Part shown: positions 16,047 through 24,678 of the stretch, piece by piece
Position numbering within the stretch: position 1 is the first letter of the stretch
Layout of the letters: the number at the start of each line of letters is the position of its first letter
Assembly: GCA_041552135.1 (NCBI GenBank)
Contig: JBFELL010000001.1
Location: forward strand, 1-49,362
Length of the DNA stretch: 49,362 bases
Origin: SZUA-186 sp041552135
GTDB lineage: Bacteria; Pseudomonadota; Gammaproteobacteria; UBA9214
Direction: 5' to 3'
Program-made: the position numbers and the translations under genes
Notes under the pieces: model-generated
Database searches by the model: none
What the model saw: only the letters and a program-made list of their open reading frames with translations
Told to the model about the DNA's origin: nothing

Positions 16047-17105
16047 TCAGAAACCGTACTGCCAGCCAGCCGTCACATTCCACCGGGTCCTGAGCTGCGG
16101 CCCGTCCAGGTTCTGCCAGGCAGGGACACCGGCCTCGATGCCGAACGTGTGCCCCCGCAGAACACCGCTCTCGCCGGCATAGTTCACCCCCGCCAGCACA
16201 TCCAGGCGCTTGCCGCCGCGCAAATCCGGGTCCGCCGTCGGGACGACGTTCTTGTTGAGTTTCGGGTCCGCACCGTCAATGTCGCCCCACGCCTGCCCGT
16301 CGAGGCGTAGCGAGGCATTCCAGCCACGGGCGATGTCGCGCACCAGCCAGCCGGTGACATCCAGCCGGTTGCCGAGGCGATAGTCATTGTCATTCTCGTC
16401 CTGCAGGCGCACCGTACCCGTAGCCTGGCTGCCCCAGGCCCATTTCCCCGCCCGGCCCCCATAGGTCAGCCCGGCCACCAGGTCCCAGGTGCCGGAACCG
16501 AGTTGCATGGGATACGGCAGGCGCACCCTGCCCATCGGGGTGTTGTCCTTCTCATTGATACTGCCGGTGGGTGTGCTGATACCGAGATTCAGGTGAAGAT
16601 GCTGTGCATCCCATTGCCTCAAGCCGTACAGGGCCCCGAGGCGGACATCGCCGATCCCGCTCGAGCCGGTCGTAAAGGTCGTGCCCATGCGGGTGCGGTG
16701 GTCCATGGAGTTCTCGATATAGGGTGCCATGGCCATCAGGGTCAGGTTACCGGTCGGCGCGTACATCACCCCCAGCATGTGCATGTCCATGGTCATCTCG
16801 GTCGGTGTGACCATAAAGTTCTCCCCCGCGGGGGAAATGACCTGCTTGTTGCTGATGTGATTGCTGCCCTTGAGGCTGCCCTCCATGTCCATGTGCATGT
16901 AGCGGTAGGAAACCATCCAGTCACCTTGCGGATGGAGGTGGTCACCCATGACCCCGATCGGCGCGGCTGTGGCGTGACCGGCGTGACCGGCGTGACCGGC
17001 GTGACCGGCGTGACCGGCGTGACCGGCATGTGCATCATGCGTGTTCAGGGCGTGGGCGTTACCCGCAAGCGCGAACAACGCGACAAGTATGGCTGCTTGC
17101 TTCAT
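16047..17105 (-). CDS. Outer-membrane transporter-like protein (MetA-pathway type) with His-Ala-Gly repeats
   Basis: A 352-residue exported protein. The signal peptide (MKQAAILVALFALAGNAHA) is followed by a His/Ala/Gly repeat (six HAG units, then HAT) and a region rich in Met and His (MVSYRYMHMDMEGS, TEMTMDMHMLGV). The rest alternates short amphipathic strands ending in W-x-Y-G-F, as in beta-barrel outer-membrane proteins of the phenol-degradation meta-pathway transporter type. AGGAG precedes the ATG at 17105. The His/Met content suggests binding of copper or another soft metal, so a metal role is as likely as hydrocarbon uptake. Confidence 0.75.
   Translation of the reverse strand: MKQAAILVALFALAGNAHALNTHDAHAGHAGHAGHAGHAGHAGHATAAPIGVMGDHLHPQGDWMVSYRYMHMDMEGSLKGSNHISNKQVISPAGENFMVTPTEMTMDMHMLGVMYAPTGNLTLMAMAPYIENSMDHRTRMGTTFTTGSSGIGDVRLGALYGLRQWDAQHLHLNLGISTPTGSINEKDNTPMGRVRLPYPMQLGSGTWDLVAGLTYGGRAGKWAWGSQATGTVRLQDENDNDYRLGNRLDVTGWLVRDIARGWNASLRLDGQAWGDIDGADPKLNKNVVPTADPDLRGGKRLDVLAGVNYAGESGVLRGHTFGIEAGVPAWQNLDGPQLRTRWNVTAGWQYGF
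16972..17025 (-). repeat. Six perfect 9-bp tandem repeats coding for His-Ala-Gly
   Basis: The unit GCGTGACCG occurs six times head to tail with no mismatch and stays in frame, giving (His-Ala-Gly)6 just after the signal peptide of the transporter-like protein. Identical copies suggest recent slippage, and copy number may vary between strains. Confidence 0.95.
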
Positions 17106-17742
17106 TCCGGAGAACTCCTGCGGGCGGTTTGTTTCTTGTGTCGATCCGGGAGAGCTTACACGGACAGGCAGGCGCTGGCACATGCGACAACTTGTCGTAC
17201 CCTGCGGAGCTTCCCGTAGCCGTGTCTCAGGCCATATCTCACTCCAGTAAACGACAATAGCTTACAGATCGCCGTTGCTGCCGATCTTCAGATCTGTATT
17301 TCTGCCGGCAGCCTTTCTCGCAAGCCCCTCGGGGGTCACCACCTCACCACCGCCATCCTGCTGCGGGTTCATGAAAGTGCGTTCAACCGCAGGTTATGCT
17401 TAACTTGACCCGATAGTTGCATAAATCTTGCCCTGAAAGCAGGTTTCGCCCCGCGATTTGCCGGGTAGTAATGAATATTTCATTATGCTTTCGGAGTTCA
17501 CCGTCAGCGAGGTCCTGGCACAGCACGGCAGGAGCGCCACCCCCGGCGCGAATCGCGGCGAGGCGCCGCTCCTGGGGTAAGCTTTTTTTGCAATGATCGG
17601 GTTGACTGAAACGGTTGCGTCGTGGTGTTTCGCAGCAGGCGTACAGGGGCAAGGCAGGTACGGAGCGTGAATACCCGGATAGCGAGCGGCTACGGCCCGA
17701 CACGGGCGAATTCGACTGACAGGAAGAGCACCGGTTGTCACG
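17106..17742. promoter_or_regulatory. Divergent spacer between transporter-like and ftsH-like genes
   Basis: The 637-base spacer carries the promoters of two divergent genes. It holds a perfect 17-base palindrome TAATGAATATTTCATTA (17469-17485), a possible operator, and one copy of a 77-base dispersed repeat (17497-17573). I found no convincing ORF. The distance from the repeat to the ftsH-like start is about 170 bases. Confidence 0.4.
17497..17573 (+). repeat. Dispersed REP-like repeat, copy A
   Basis: This 77-base segment matches 40373-40449 without gaps, with about nine mismatches, and the last 46 bases differ at only one position. That half is a GC-rich palindrome (GGAGCGCC ... GGCGCCGCTCC around AATCGCGGCG). 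A third, diverged copy of the 46-base part lies at 44346-44391. Confidence 0.85.
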
Positions 17743-19635
17743 ATGAACGATGAACCCGAAAAACCGGAAAAGTACCCGCCATGGGTAGCCTATGTACTGA
17801 TCGCCACCATACTGGCATTTGCCTATCTCGCATTTCAGCAAACGCCCCCCAGGGAACCGGGCTACGAGATTCCCTACAGCCGGTTCAAGGAACTTGCCCT
17901 GAAGGGGAACGTCGGTGAGATAGAGCTCAAGGGTGATATCGCCGAGGGAAGATTACGCTCGACCGAGGCGATTGGCCCGCAGGGTGAGACCGCACAACGA
18001 TTCAGCACGCGCATCCCGCCATTCGGGGATGAAACCCTGCTGCCATTACTCGAGGCGCAGGATGTCGAGGTCCGTGTCATTGGCGAGACCGGCAGAAAAG
18101 GCGCCATAGCCGTACTGCTGTCGTTACTCCCATGGTTATTTCTGATCCTGTTTTTCTACTGGGTATTCCAGCGGACGTCACGCGCCCTGGGTGGACGCGT
18201 GGGCGGTCCGGAGGAACTGAAGAGGTTTCTCGAGGCCCCGGCAAGGAAGGCGGAAGTCCCGCAGGTCACGTTCGCCGATGTGGCCGGCCAGGATAATGCC
18301 AAGCGGGAAGTCACCGAGGTGGTTGAATTCCTCAGGCATCCCGAAAGCTTCATCAAGCTGGGCGCGGAAATGCCGCGTGGCGTACTGCTGATGGGCGCAC
18401 CCGGCACCGGCAAGACCCTGCTGGCACGCGCGCTCGCCGGGGAAGCGGGGGTGCCGTTCTTCTCCATATCCGGATCCGAGTTCATTGAAGTCTTCGTCGG
18501 CGTCGGCGCCTCCCGGGTACGCCACCTGTTCGAGTCGGCGAAAAAGAATGCCCCCAGTATCGTGTTCGTCGACGAACTGGACAGCGTCGGGCGCACCCGT
18601 GGCACCGGACTGGGCGGCGGCCACGATGAACGCGAGCAGACCCTGAACCAGATCCTGGCGGAAATGGACGGTTTCAGCGGACACGAAGCCGTGATCGTGC
18701 TGGCGGCGACCAACCGGCCGGACGTCCTGGACCCCGCCCTGCTGAGACCGGGCCGCTTTGACCGCCATGTCGTGCTGGATCTGCCGGATCGCAAGGACCG
18801 GGGCGCAATCCTCAAGGTCCATACCCGCAAGGTACCGCTGGGCAGCGACGTCGACCTCGACGGGATAGCGGCCGGGACGCCGGGATTTTCCGGCGCCGAC
18901 ATCAAGAACCTGGTGAACGAGGCGGCAATGCTGGCCGCCAGGGAGAAACGCGCCGAGGTGATGATGCAGGACTTCGAGGAGGCGCGCGACAAGCTGCTGC
19001 TCGGCACGGTGCGCACCCTGGCAATCCAGCCGGAGGAGCAACATCGCCTGGCCGTGCATGAAGCGGGACATACGCTGGTGGCCTATTTCCTGCCCAACGC
19101 GGACTCGATCTACAAGGTGACCATCATTCCACGCGGCCATGCCCTCGGCGTCACCCAGCAGCTGCCGGAAGAGGAACGCCACACCCTGCCGGAAGAGTAT
19201 CTCCGCGACAGGCTGGCCGTGATCCTTGGCGGGCGCACCGCGGAGAAGGAACTCCTGGATACGGTCAGCAGCGGCGCCGATGATGATATCCAGCAGGCCA
19301 CGACACTGGCCCGTGCCATGGTGGCACGCTGGGGCATGTCCGAGGAGATCGGGCCGGTGGACTTGAGAGAAAGCGAGGAACACCCCTTTCTGGGACGCGA
19401 GATCGCGCAACCTCGCCGTTACAGCGAGCACTCCGCCGAGGCGGTGGATCATGCGGTACAGACCCTGTTGCGAGAGGCCGAACAGCGCGCCCGGACGGTG
19501 ATCCGGGAACATGGTGCTGAACTTGAGCGTCTGGTCGATGCCCTCAAGGAGGAAGAATCCCTGCATCGCGAACAGATCGAACACTGCCTCGGCCCGGTAG
19601 ACCGGCACAGGGGCCTGGTTGCCGGTTCAGACTGA
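17743..19635 (+). CDS. ftsH: FtsH-family ATP-dependent zinc metalloprotease
   Basis: A 630-residue membrane AAA+ protease that extracts and degrades membrane and short-lived soluble proteins. Two membrane segments flank a periplasmic domain (about residues 14-30 and 120-140). The AAA domain has Walker A GAPGTGKT at 218-225, Walker B IVFVDELDS and the second region of homology (ATNRPDVLDPALLRPGRFDR). The zinc motif HEAGH is at 439-443, with a downstream Asp-containing segment (SSGADDDIQQAT). It differs somewhat from the housekeeping FtsH of gammaproteobacteria (VDELDS instead of IDEIDA), so it may be an extra copy. It precedes the cDPG-synthetase-like gene by about 96 bases on the same strand. 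Confidence 0.93.
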   Translation: MNDEPEKPEKYPPWVAYVLIATILAFAYLAFQQTPPREPGYEIPYSRFKELALKGNVGEIELKGDIAEGRLRSTEAIGPQGETAQRFSTRIPPFGDETLLPLLEAQDVEVRVIGETGRKGAIAVLLSLLPWLFLILFFYWVFQRTSRALGGRVGGPEELKRFLEAPARKAEVPQVTFADVAGQDNAKREVTEVVEFLRHPESFIKLGAEMPRGVLLMGAPGTGKTLLARALAGEAGVPFFSISGSEFIEVFVGVGASRVRHLFESAKKNAPSIVFVDELDSVGRTRGTGLGGGHDEREQTLNQILAEMDGFSGHEAVIVLAATNRPDVLDPALLRPGRFDRHVVLDLPDRKDRGAILKVHTRKVPLGSDVDLDGIAAGTPGFSGADIKNLVNEAAMLAAREKRAEVMMQDFEEARDKLLLGTVRTLAIQPEEQHRLAVHEAGHTLVAYFLPNADSIYKVTIIPRGHALGVTQQLPEEERHTLPEEYLRDRLAVILGGRTAEKELLDTVSSGADDDIQQATTLARAMVARWGMSEEIGPVDLRESEEHPFLGREIAQPRRYSEHSAEAVDHAVQTLLREAEQRARTVIREHGAELERLVDALKEEESLHREQIEHCLGPVDRHRGLVAGSD

Positions 19636-19731
19636 CCACGGCGGCTGACAGGCCCGTCCCCGTTGCGCCCTGCCCGCGAGGCCGCATGCTGCAATCAACA
19701 ACCTTGCCATGGCCCAGGAGACAAGCCGCCC

Positions 19732-21075
19732 ATGTCGAACAGGAACAAAACCACACGCGTCCTTATCATGGGGGCTGCCGGTCGCGACTTTCACAATTTC
19801 AACATGGTGTATCGCGATGATCCGGCGAGCGAGGTCATTGCCTTTACCGCCGCCCAGATCCCTGAAATCGCCGCACGCCGCTATCCCGCATCACTTGCCG
19901 GCCCCCGCTACCCGGAAGGAATTCCGGTTATTGAAGAAAGGCAGCTGGAGGCCCTGTGCCGTGACCGGCATATCGATCAGGTTGTCTTTTCCTACAGCGA
20001 CGTAAGCCACGCCCTGGTCATGCACAAGGCCTCCATCACGCTGGCTACGGGCGCGGATTTCCTGTTACTGGGCCCGGAGCGAACCATGCTGCAGGCCAGT
20101 GTACCGGTGATCGCCGTCTCTGCCGTCAGGACCGGCTGCGGCAAATCGCAGACCACCCGCTGGCTGTCACGCCTGCTGAAGAAGCGTGGCCTGCGGGTCG
20201 CAGTCATCCGCCACCCGATGCCCTATGGCGAACTCGAACGCCAGGCCATTCAGCGCTTCTCCTCGCCGGATGATCTCGATGCGGCCGACTGCACCATCGA
20301 GGAACGGGAGGAGTACGAACCTCACCTGGCGCTTGGCAATGTGGTCTACGCCGGTGTCGATTACGCCGGAATCACACGGGATGCCGGAGCGGAAGCCGAT
20401 GTGATCCTCTGGGATGGCGGCAATAACGATTTCCCGTTCCTGCGCCCCGACCTGCACATCGTGCTGGTCGATCCGCTGCGACCGGGCAACGAGACGACCC
20501 ATCACCCGGGCGAGGCCGTGCTGCGCATGGCCGACATCGTCATCGTGGCCAAGGTGAACTCGGCCTCGGATGCGGACATTCAGCACGTCACGGACAACGC
20601 CCGCCGCATCAATCCCGGGGCGACCGTGGTGTGCGGCGCCTCACCGGTACAGCTGGAAGATCCCGCGGCGATACGCGGCAGGCGCGTCCTCGTCGTCGAG
20701 GACGGACCGAGCATCACGCACGGTGGCATGCCCTACGGGGCGGGTTATGTGGCAGCCACCGAGGCCGAGGCGGCCGAGATCGTCGATCCCCGCAGTACCG
20801 CGGTTGGAGAAATCTCCGCGCTCTACCGGCAGTACCCGCATATCGGCGCGGTGCTGCCGGCCGTTGGCTACCACCCGTCGCAACTGCGGGCCCTGGGCGA
20901 GACCATCAACGCAACGGCGGCGGATATCGTGGTCGCGGCCACCACCTGCAAGCTCGATACACTGATCGATATCAACAAACCCGTGGTGTGTGCCCGCTAT
21001 GAATTCGCCGAAGCCGGCGATCCCGGGCTCGGCAGCCTGGTCGAGGCCTTTCTCGGGGAACGGCACCTCGGCTAG
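19732..21075 (+). CDS. Cyclic 2,3-diphosphoglycerate synthetase-like P-loop GTPase/ATPase
   Basis: A 447-residue protein of the family named after archaeal cyclic 2,3-diphosphoglycerate synthetase. It shows a Rossmann-like start (RVLIMGAAGRDFHNFNMVYRDD), a P-loop variant (AVRTGCGKSQTTRW), an acidic segment (DVILWDGGNNDFPF) and HPGE. Bacterial members occur near carbamate kinase and carbamoyltransferase genes, as here, and are unlikely to make the archaeal osmolyte; their real reaction is not settled. The ATG at 19732 (MSNRNKTTR) is preceded by AGGAGA; an upstream reading from 19663 adds 23 low-value residues. Its stop overlaps the carbamate kinase stop by four bases (CTAG), in convergent orientation. 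Confidence 0.82.
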   Translation: MSNRNKTTRVLIMGAAGRDFHNFNMVYRDDPASEVIAFTAAQIPEIAARRYPASLAGPRYPEGIPVIEERQLEALCRDRHIDQVVFSYSDVSHALVMHKASITLATGADFLLLGPERTMLQASVPVIAVSAVRTGCGKSQTTRWLSRLLKKRGLRVAVIRHPMPYGELERQAIQRFSSPDDLDAADCTIEEREEYEPHLALGNVVYAGVDYAGITRDAGAEADVILWDGGNNDFPFLRPDLHIVLVDPLRPGNETTHHPGEAVLRMADIVIVAKVNSASDADIQHVTDNARRINPGATVVCGASPVQLEDPAAIRGRRVLVVEDGPSITHGGMPYGAGYVAATEAEAAEIVDPRSTAVGEISALYRQYPHIGAVLPAVGYHPSQLRALGETINATAADIVVAATTCKLDTLIDINKPVVCARYEFAEAGDPGLGSLVEAFLGERHLG

Positions 21076-22004
21076 TCCCACCAGGACGTATCGGCCGCCT
21101 CCCGGGTGACCAGCGTCCCGGCCTCACCGGTGAGGATGGCGCGGGCATCCGCCAGGCGCCCGATACCGGCCGTGCCACCGGTCTGCTCGACAAACTCGCA
21201 GGCCGCCGTGACCTTGGGTCCCATGGAACCGGGCGCGAAGGACATTTCACGCATGGCCCGTGGGCCGAGTCGCCGCAGGCGCCGTGCCGCCGGCTCCCCC
21301 CAGTGTGCATGCACGGCATCGACGTCGGTCAGCATCAGCAAGACATCCGCCCGCAGTTCACGCGCCAGCAGGCTACTGGCCAGATCCTTGTCGATCACCG
21401 CCTCGACACCGGCGAGGCTGCCATCCGTACGGCAGACAACGGGGATCCCGCCGCCGCCGGCACAGATCACGATCACACCCTGGTCGACCAGCATCCGGAT
21501 CACCTCCAGCTCGAGGATCCGCAGTGGCCGCGGCGACGGCACCAGGCGGCGGAAATACGCACCGTCATGGCCAATATGCCAGCCCCGCGCGGCCGCCAGG
21601 CGCCGCGCCTCGGCCTCCGCGTACACCGCGCCGATCGGCTTGCTCGGGCGGCGGAAGGCAGGGTCTGCGGGGTCCACCTCGATCTGGGTCAGCAGGGTCG
21701 CACAGCGGCGTCCGGCGGGCAGATGGTTGGCCAGTTCCTGCTCGATCAGGTAGCCGATCATGCCTTCGGTTTCCGCATCCAGGATATCCAGGGGATAGGC
21801 CGCATCCGGCTGGCCGGCGGCGCCCTGCTGCGCCAGCAGGCCGACCTGTGGCCCGTTGCCGTGAGAGATCACCAGTTCGTGCTCACCGGCAATCGGCGCC
21901 ATGGCCGCCGCGGCGATCTGCACGTTGCGGCGCTGGTTCTCCGCCGTCAGTGATTCGCCGCGATGCAGCAGGGCATTACCGCCGAGGGCGATGACAATAC
22001 GCAT
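21072..22004 (-). CDS. arcC: Carbamate kinase
   Basis: A 310-residue kinase converting carbamoyl phosphate plus ADP to ATP, ammonia and CO2. The amino-acid-kinase fold is evident: IALGGNAL at the start, SHGNGPQVG, the CAGGGGIPVV motif, and SMGPKVTAACEF near the end. Length fits the family (about 310). It lies downstream of ornithine carbamoyltransferase on the same strand with a 127-base gap, giving the two last steps of the arginine deiminase route. No arginine deiminase gene is in the window, so citrulline would have to come from elsewhere. Confidence 0.96.
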   Translation of the reverse strand: MRIVIALGGNALLHRGESLTAENQRRNVQIAAAAMAPIAGEHELVISHGNGPQVGLLAQQGAAGQPDAAYPLDILDAETEGMIGYLIEQELANHLPAGRRCATLLTQIEVDPADPAFRRPSKPIGAVYAEAEARRLAAARGWHIGHDGAYFRRLVPSPRPLRILELEVIRMLVDQGVIVICAGGGGIPVVCRTDGSLAGVEAVIDKDLASSLLARELRADVLLMLTDVDAVHAHWGEPAARRLRRLGPRAMREMSFAPGSMGPKVTAACEFVEQTGGTAGIGRLADARAILTGEAGTLVTREAADTSWWD

Positions 22005-22131
22005 GGCCTAGCCCGGATTTCCCGCCGGGACAGGCATTGCCTGCTTACACGCCGTCAATTGATCATTCTCCACGCCTTCCTCTTCCTCAATAGCTTACAA
22101 TTACACACCGCCGACCGCTGAGAAAACCGGG

Positions 22132-23130
22132 CTAGCTGCCCAGGGTCGCCACCATCACGGCCTTGATGGTGTGCAGGCGATTCTCGGCCTGGTCGAAGAC
22201 GATCGCGGCCCCGGACTCGAATACCTCATCGGTGACCTCCATGGCCTCCAGGCCGTACTTGCGGAAGATCTCGGCACCGATCCGCGTCTCGCGGTTGTGA
22301 AACGCCGGCAGGCAGTGCATGAACTTCACGGCGGGGTTTCCGGTCATCTCCAGCACCCGGCTGTTAACCTGATAGGGCGTGAGCAGCCGGATGCGCTCCT
22401 CCCAGACCGAGTCGGGTTCGCCCATCGAGACCCAGACATCGGTGTAGAGAAAATCAGCACCCCGGACCGCGCCGGCGATATCCCCGGTCAATGTCAGACG
22501 GGCGCCGGTCTCGCGGGCGATCGCCTGACATGCGCTCACCAGCGCCGCCTCCGGCTGCAGTGCAAGGGGTGCGGCGATGCGGAAATCCATACCCGTCTTC
22601 GCCGCCCCGACCAGCAGCGAGTCACCCATATTGCCGCGCGCATCGCCCAGGTAGCACAGGGAAATCGCCTCGAGGGGCTTGCGCGAGTGCTCCGTCATGG
22701 TCAGCAGATCCGCCAGCACCTGCGTCGGGTGGTATTCCCCGGTCAGGCCATTCCAGACCGGCACCCCGCAGCGGCCCAGTTCCTCGACCGTCGCCTGGTC
22801 GAAACCGCGGTATTCGATCCCGTCGTACAGGCGCGCCAGTACGCGTGCCGTATCCTTCATTGTCTCCTTGGCGCCGATCTGGGTACCCGTGGGGCCGAGG
22901 TAGGTGACGTTCGCGCCCTGGTCATAGGCCGCCACCTCGAAGGCGCAGCGGGTGCGCGTGGAGGTCTTCTCGAAGATCAGCGCAATATTCCTGCCTTGCA
23001 GGCGCGGCTGCTCGGTACCGGCCTGTTTCGCCGCCTTCAGCTCCCGGGCAAGCTCCAGCAGAAAGCGGATCTCCCCGGGGGTGAAATCCAGCAGCTTGAG
23101 AAAGTTCCGGTTCCTGAGATTGAATGTCAT
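22132..23130 (-). CDS. argF: Ornithine carbamoyltransferase
   Basis: A 332-residue enzyme interconverting ornithine plus carbamoyl phosphate with citrulline. The carbamoyl-phosphate loop STRTR is at 57-61 (after FEKT), HPTQ follows mid-protein, and the ornithine-side motif MHCLPAFHNRET is near the C-terminus. The sequence runs closely parallel to E. coli ArgF/ArgI. Its position with carbamate kinase and the ornithine-degradation operon suggests a catabolic role (phosphorolysis of citrulline, arcB-like), although sequence alone cannot fix direction. The promoter must lie in the repeat-bearing spacer upstream, or transcription may read through from the ornithine operon. Confidence 0.95.
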   Translation of the reverse strand: MTFNLRNRNFLKLLDFTPGEIRFLLELARELKAAKQAGTEQPRLQGRNIALIFEKTSTRTRCAFEVAAYDQGANVTYLGPTGTQIGAKETMKDTARVLARLYDGIEYRGFDQATVEELGRCGVPVWNGLTGEYHPTQVLADLLTMTEHSRKPLEAISLCYLGDARGNMGDSLLVGAAKTGMDFRIAAPLALQPEAALVSACQAIARETGARLTLTGDIAGAVRGADFLYTDVWVSMGEPDSVWEERIRLLTPYQVNSRVLEMTGNPAVKFMHCLPAFHNRETRIGAEIFRKYGLEAMEVTDEVFESGAAIVFDQAENRLHTIKAVMVATLGS

Positions 23131-23541
23131 GATATAAATCCGTGCAGGTCGCTCAACCCGTGCTCCCGGACTTCGCCGGATGTGTCCTTTCGGGCACTAT
23201 CGAGGTTTGCATAATTGCTGAACGTCGCAGGTTGGGTTAGCCCGAAGGGCGTAACCCGACATGATGACATACCCCTCGGGTTACGGCGCTGACGTGCCTG
23301 ACCCGAATGGCACTTACTTACGTGATGTCGTCCCCATTGACCTCCAATTCGCCACGGAAGCACACGGAAAAACACGGAATATTCATTAACCATAGTGATT
23401 GCTTCCGTGTGATTCGGTGTGATTCCGTGGCTATTGATCAGGATCAGGGCTCAAGTCAGTGCCATTGCGCCTGACCCGACCCACCTTCAGCATCTGTTCA
23501 GTATTTATGCAAAGCTCAATAATGCAAACACCACCGCGCTA
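23131..23541. repeat. Repeat-rich spacer with nested inverted repeats (MITE-like)
   Basis: No gene. Outer inverted repeats GAGGTTTGCATAATTGCTGAAC (23202-23223, its first 20 bases most conserved) and 23496-23517 match at 19 of 22 positions. Inside are a hairpin-forming GTTGGGTTAGCCC/GGCGTAACCCGAC (23231-23260) and a second imperfect inverted pair built from CCACGGAA/CACACGGAA units (23352-23379 and 23403-23430). The layout resembles a non-autonomous element about 316 bases long. It separates ornithine carbamoyltransferase from the alanine racemase end of the ornithine operon. Confidence 0.6.
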
Positions 23542-24675
23542 TCAACCCGTTCCGGTCACTTCCCGCGGAACACGCTGTGCGATACGTGTAACGATCTCAT
23601 AGTTGATGGTACCCAGTCTCCCCGCCAGTTCATCCGCGCTCACCTCCTCATCACCCTGGCGACCGATGAGCACCACCTCGTCGCCGGATGCGACCCTGCC
23701 GCGCAGCGCGGTCACATCGACCAGACTCTGGTCCATGGTGATGCTGCCGACCTGTGGACAGCGCACCCCGTGCACCAGGACCTCGAGATTATTGGAGAGG
23801 CTGCGGCTGAGTCCGTCCCCGTAGCCAACCGGCAGCGTGGCGATGAGCGAGGCGCGCCGGGTGTGGAACCGGTGCCCGTAGCTCAGTCCCGTACCGGCAG
23901 GGACCTCCTTGAGAAAGGTGATGCGCGTCTTCCACTCGAGCACCGGCCTGAGTTCCGCCACCCGCGGATTGGCGATCTCCCGCGAGGGGCGCAGGCCATA
24001 GATCGCGATACCGGGGCGCACGGCATCAAGGCCTGCCTCCGGCAGGTCGAAGATCGCGGCACTGTTGGCCATGTGGCAGACCTCGACCCCGCAGGCCCGG
24101 CCGGCAGCCACCACCGCCCGGAACTGCGCCAAACCGGCACGGGACAGTGTCTTGTCCGCCTCGTCGGCACAGGGAAAATGGCTCATCAGGCCCCGCACCT
24201 GCACCGCGGGATATGCCCGGCAGCGCTCGAGAAAACCGCTCACCTCCTGCGGCCGGATACCGATGCGACCCATGCCGGTATCGACCTTGAGCTGGACTGC
24301 GACCGGTTTCCCGGCCCGCTGCGCGGCCCGCGCCAGCGCCGCCACCATCTCGAGGGTACACACGACCGGTTCGCAACCGCAGGCAACGATCGCCTCACTG
24401 TGCTCGGGCAGTGTCGCCGAGAGCAGCAGCAGGCGTGCCGCCACACCCGCCCCGGCCAGTTCCAGGGCCTCGCTCACATGGGCGACGCAAAGCGTATCGT
24501 AACCACGACTGACCAGGTGCCGGGCAATGATCTCCAGGCCGTGACCGTAGGCATTCGCCTTGATGGCCGGCCACATCGGTCGCGACCCGGCGAGTTCCTG
24601 CAACAACCCCAGGTTGTGGTCAAGCCGCTCGAGATGGATACAGGCCCGGGTCAGGTGACGTGCCTCTGGCAGCAT
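23542..24675 (-). CDS. alr: Alanine racemase, last gene of the ornithine-degradation operon
   Basis: A 377-residue fold-type III PLP enzyme interconverting D- and L-alanine. The PLP-binding Lys39 is in AIKANAYGHG, the second catalytic Tyr is presumably in the GLSYGHRF segment, and GYGDGLSRSLSN follows; HMANSAAI and RPGIAIYGL are further family motifs. It starts three bases after the ornithine racemase stop. The thiolase of this pathway releases D-alanine, so this copy probably converts that product to L-alanine for the alanine dehydrogenase encoded divergently at the other end, as well as being able to supply cell-wall D-alanine. Confidence 0.94.
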   Translation of the reverse strand: MLPEARHLTRACIHLERLDHNLGLLQELAGSRPMWPAIKANAYGHGLEIIARHLVSRGYDTLCVAHVSEALELAGAGVAARLLLLSATLPEHSEAIVACGCEPVVCTLEMVAALARAAQRAGKPVAVQLKVDTGMGRIGIRPQEVSGFLERCRAYPAVQVRGLMSHFPCADEADKTLSRAGLAQFRAVVAAGRACGVEVCHMANSAAIFDLPEAGLDAVRPGIAIYGLRPSREIANPRVAELRPVLEWKTRITFLKEVPAGTGLSYGHRFHTRRASLIATLPVGYGDGLSRSLSNNLEVLVHGVRCPQVGSITMDQSLVDVTALRGRVASGDEVVLIGRQGDEEVSADELAGRLGTINYEIVTRIAQRVPREVTGTG

Positions 24676-24678
24676 GTC

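Noticed and set aside
16972..17025. Tandem repeat considered as a CRISPR-like array
   Set aside because: Units are 9 bp with no spacers and lie in frame inside a coding sequence.
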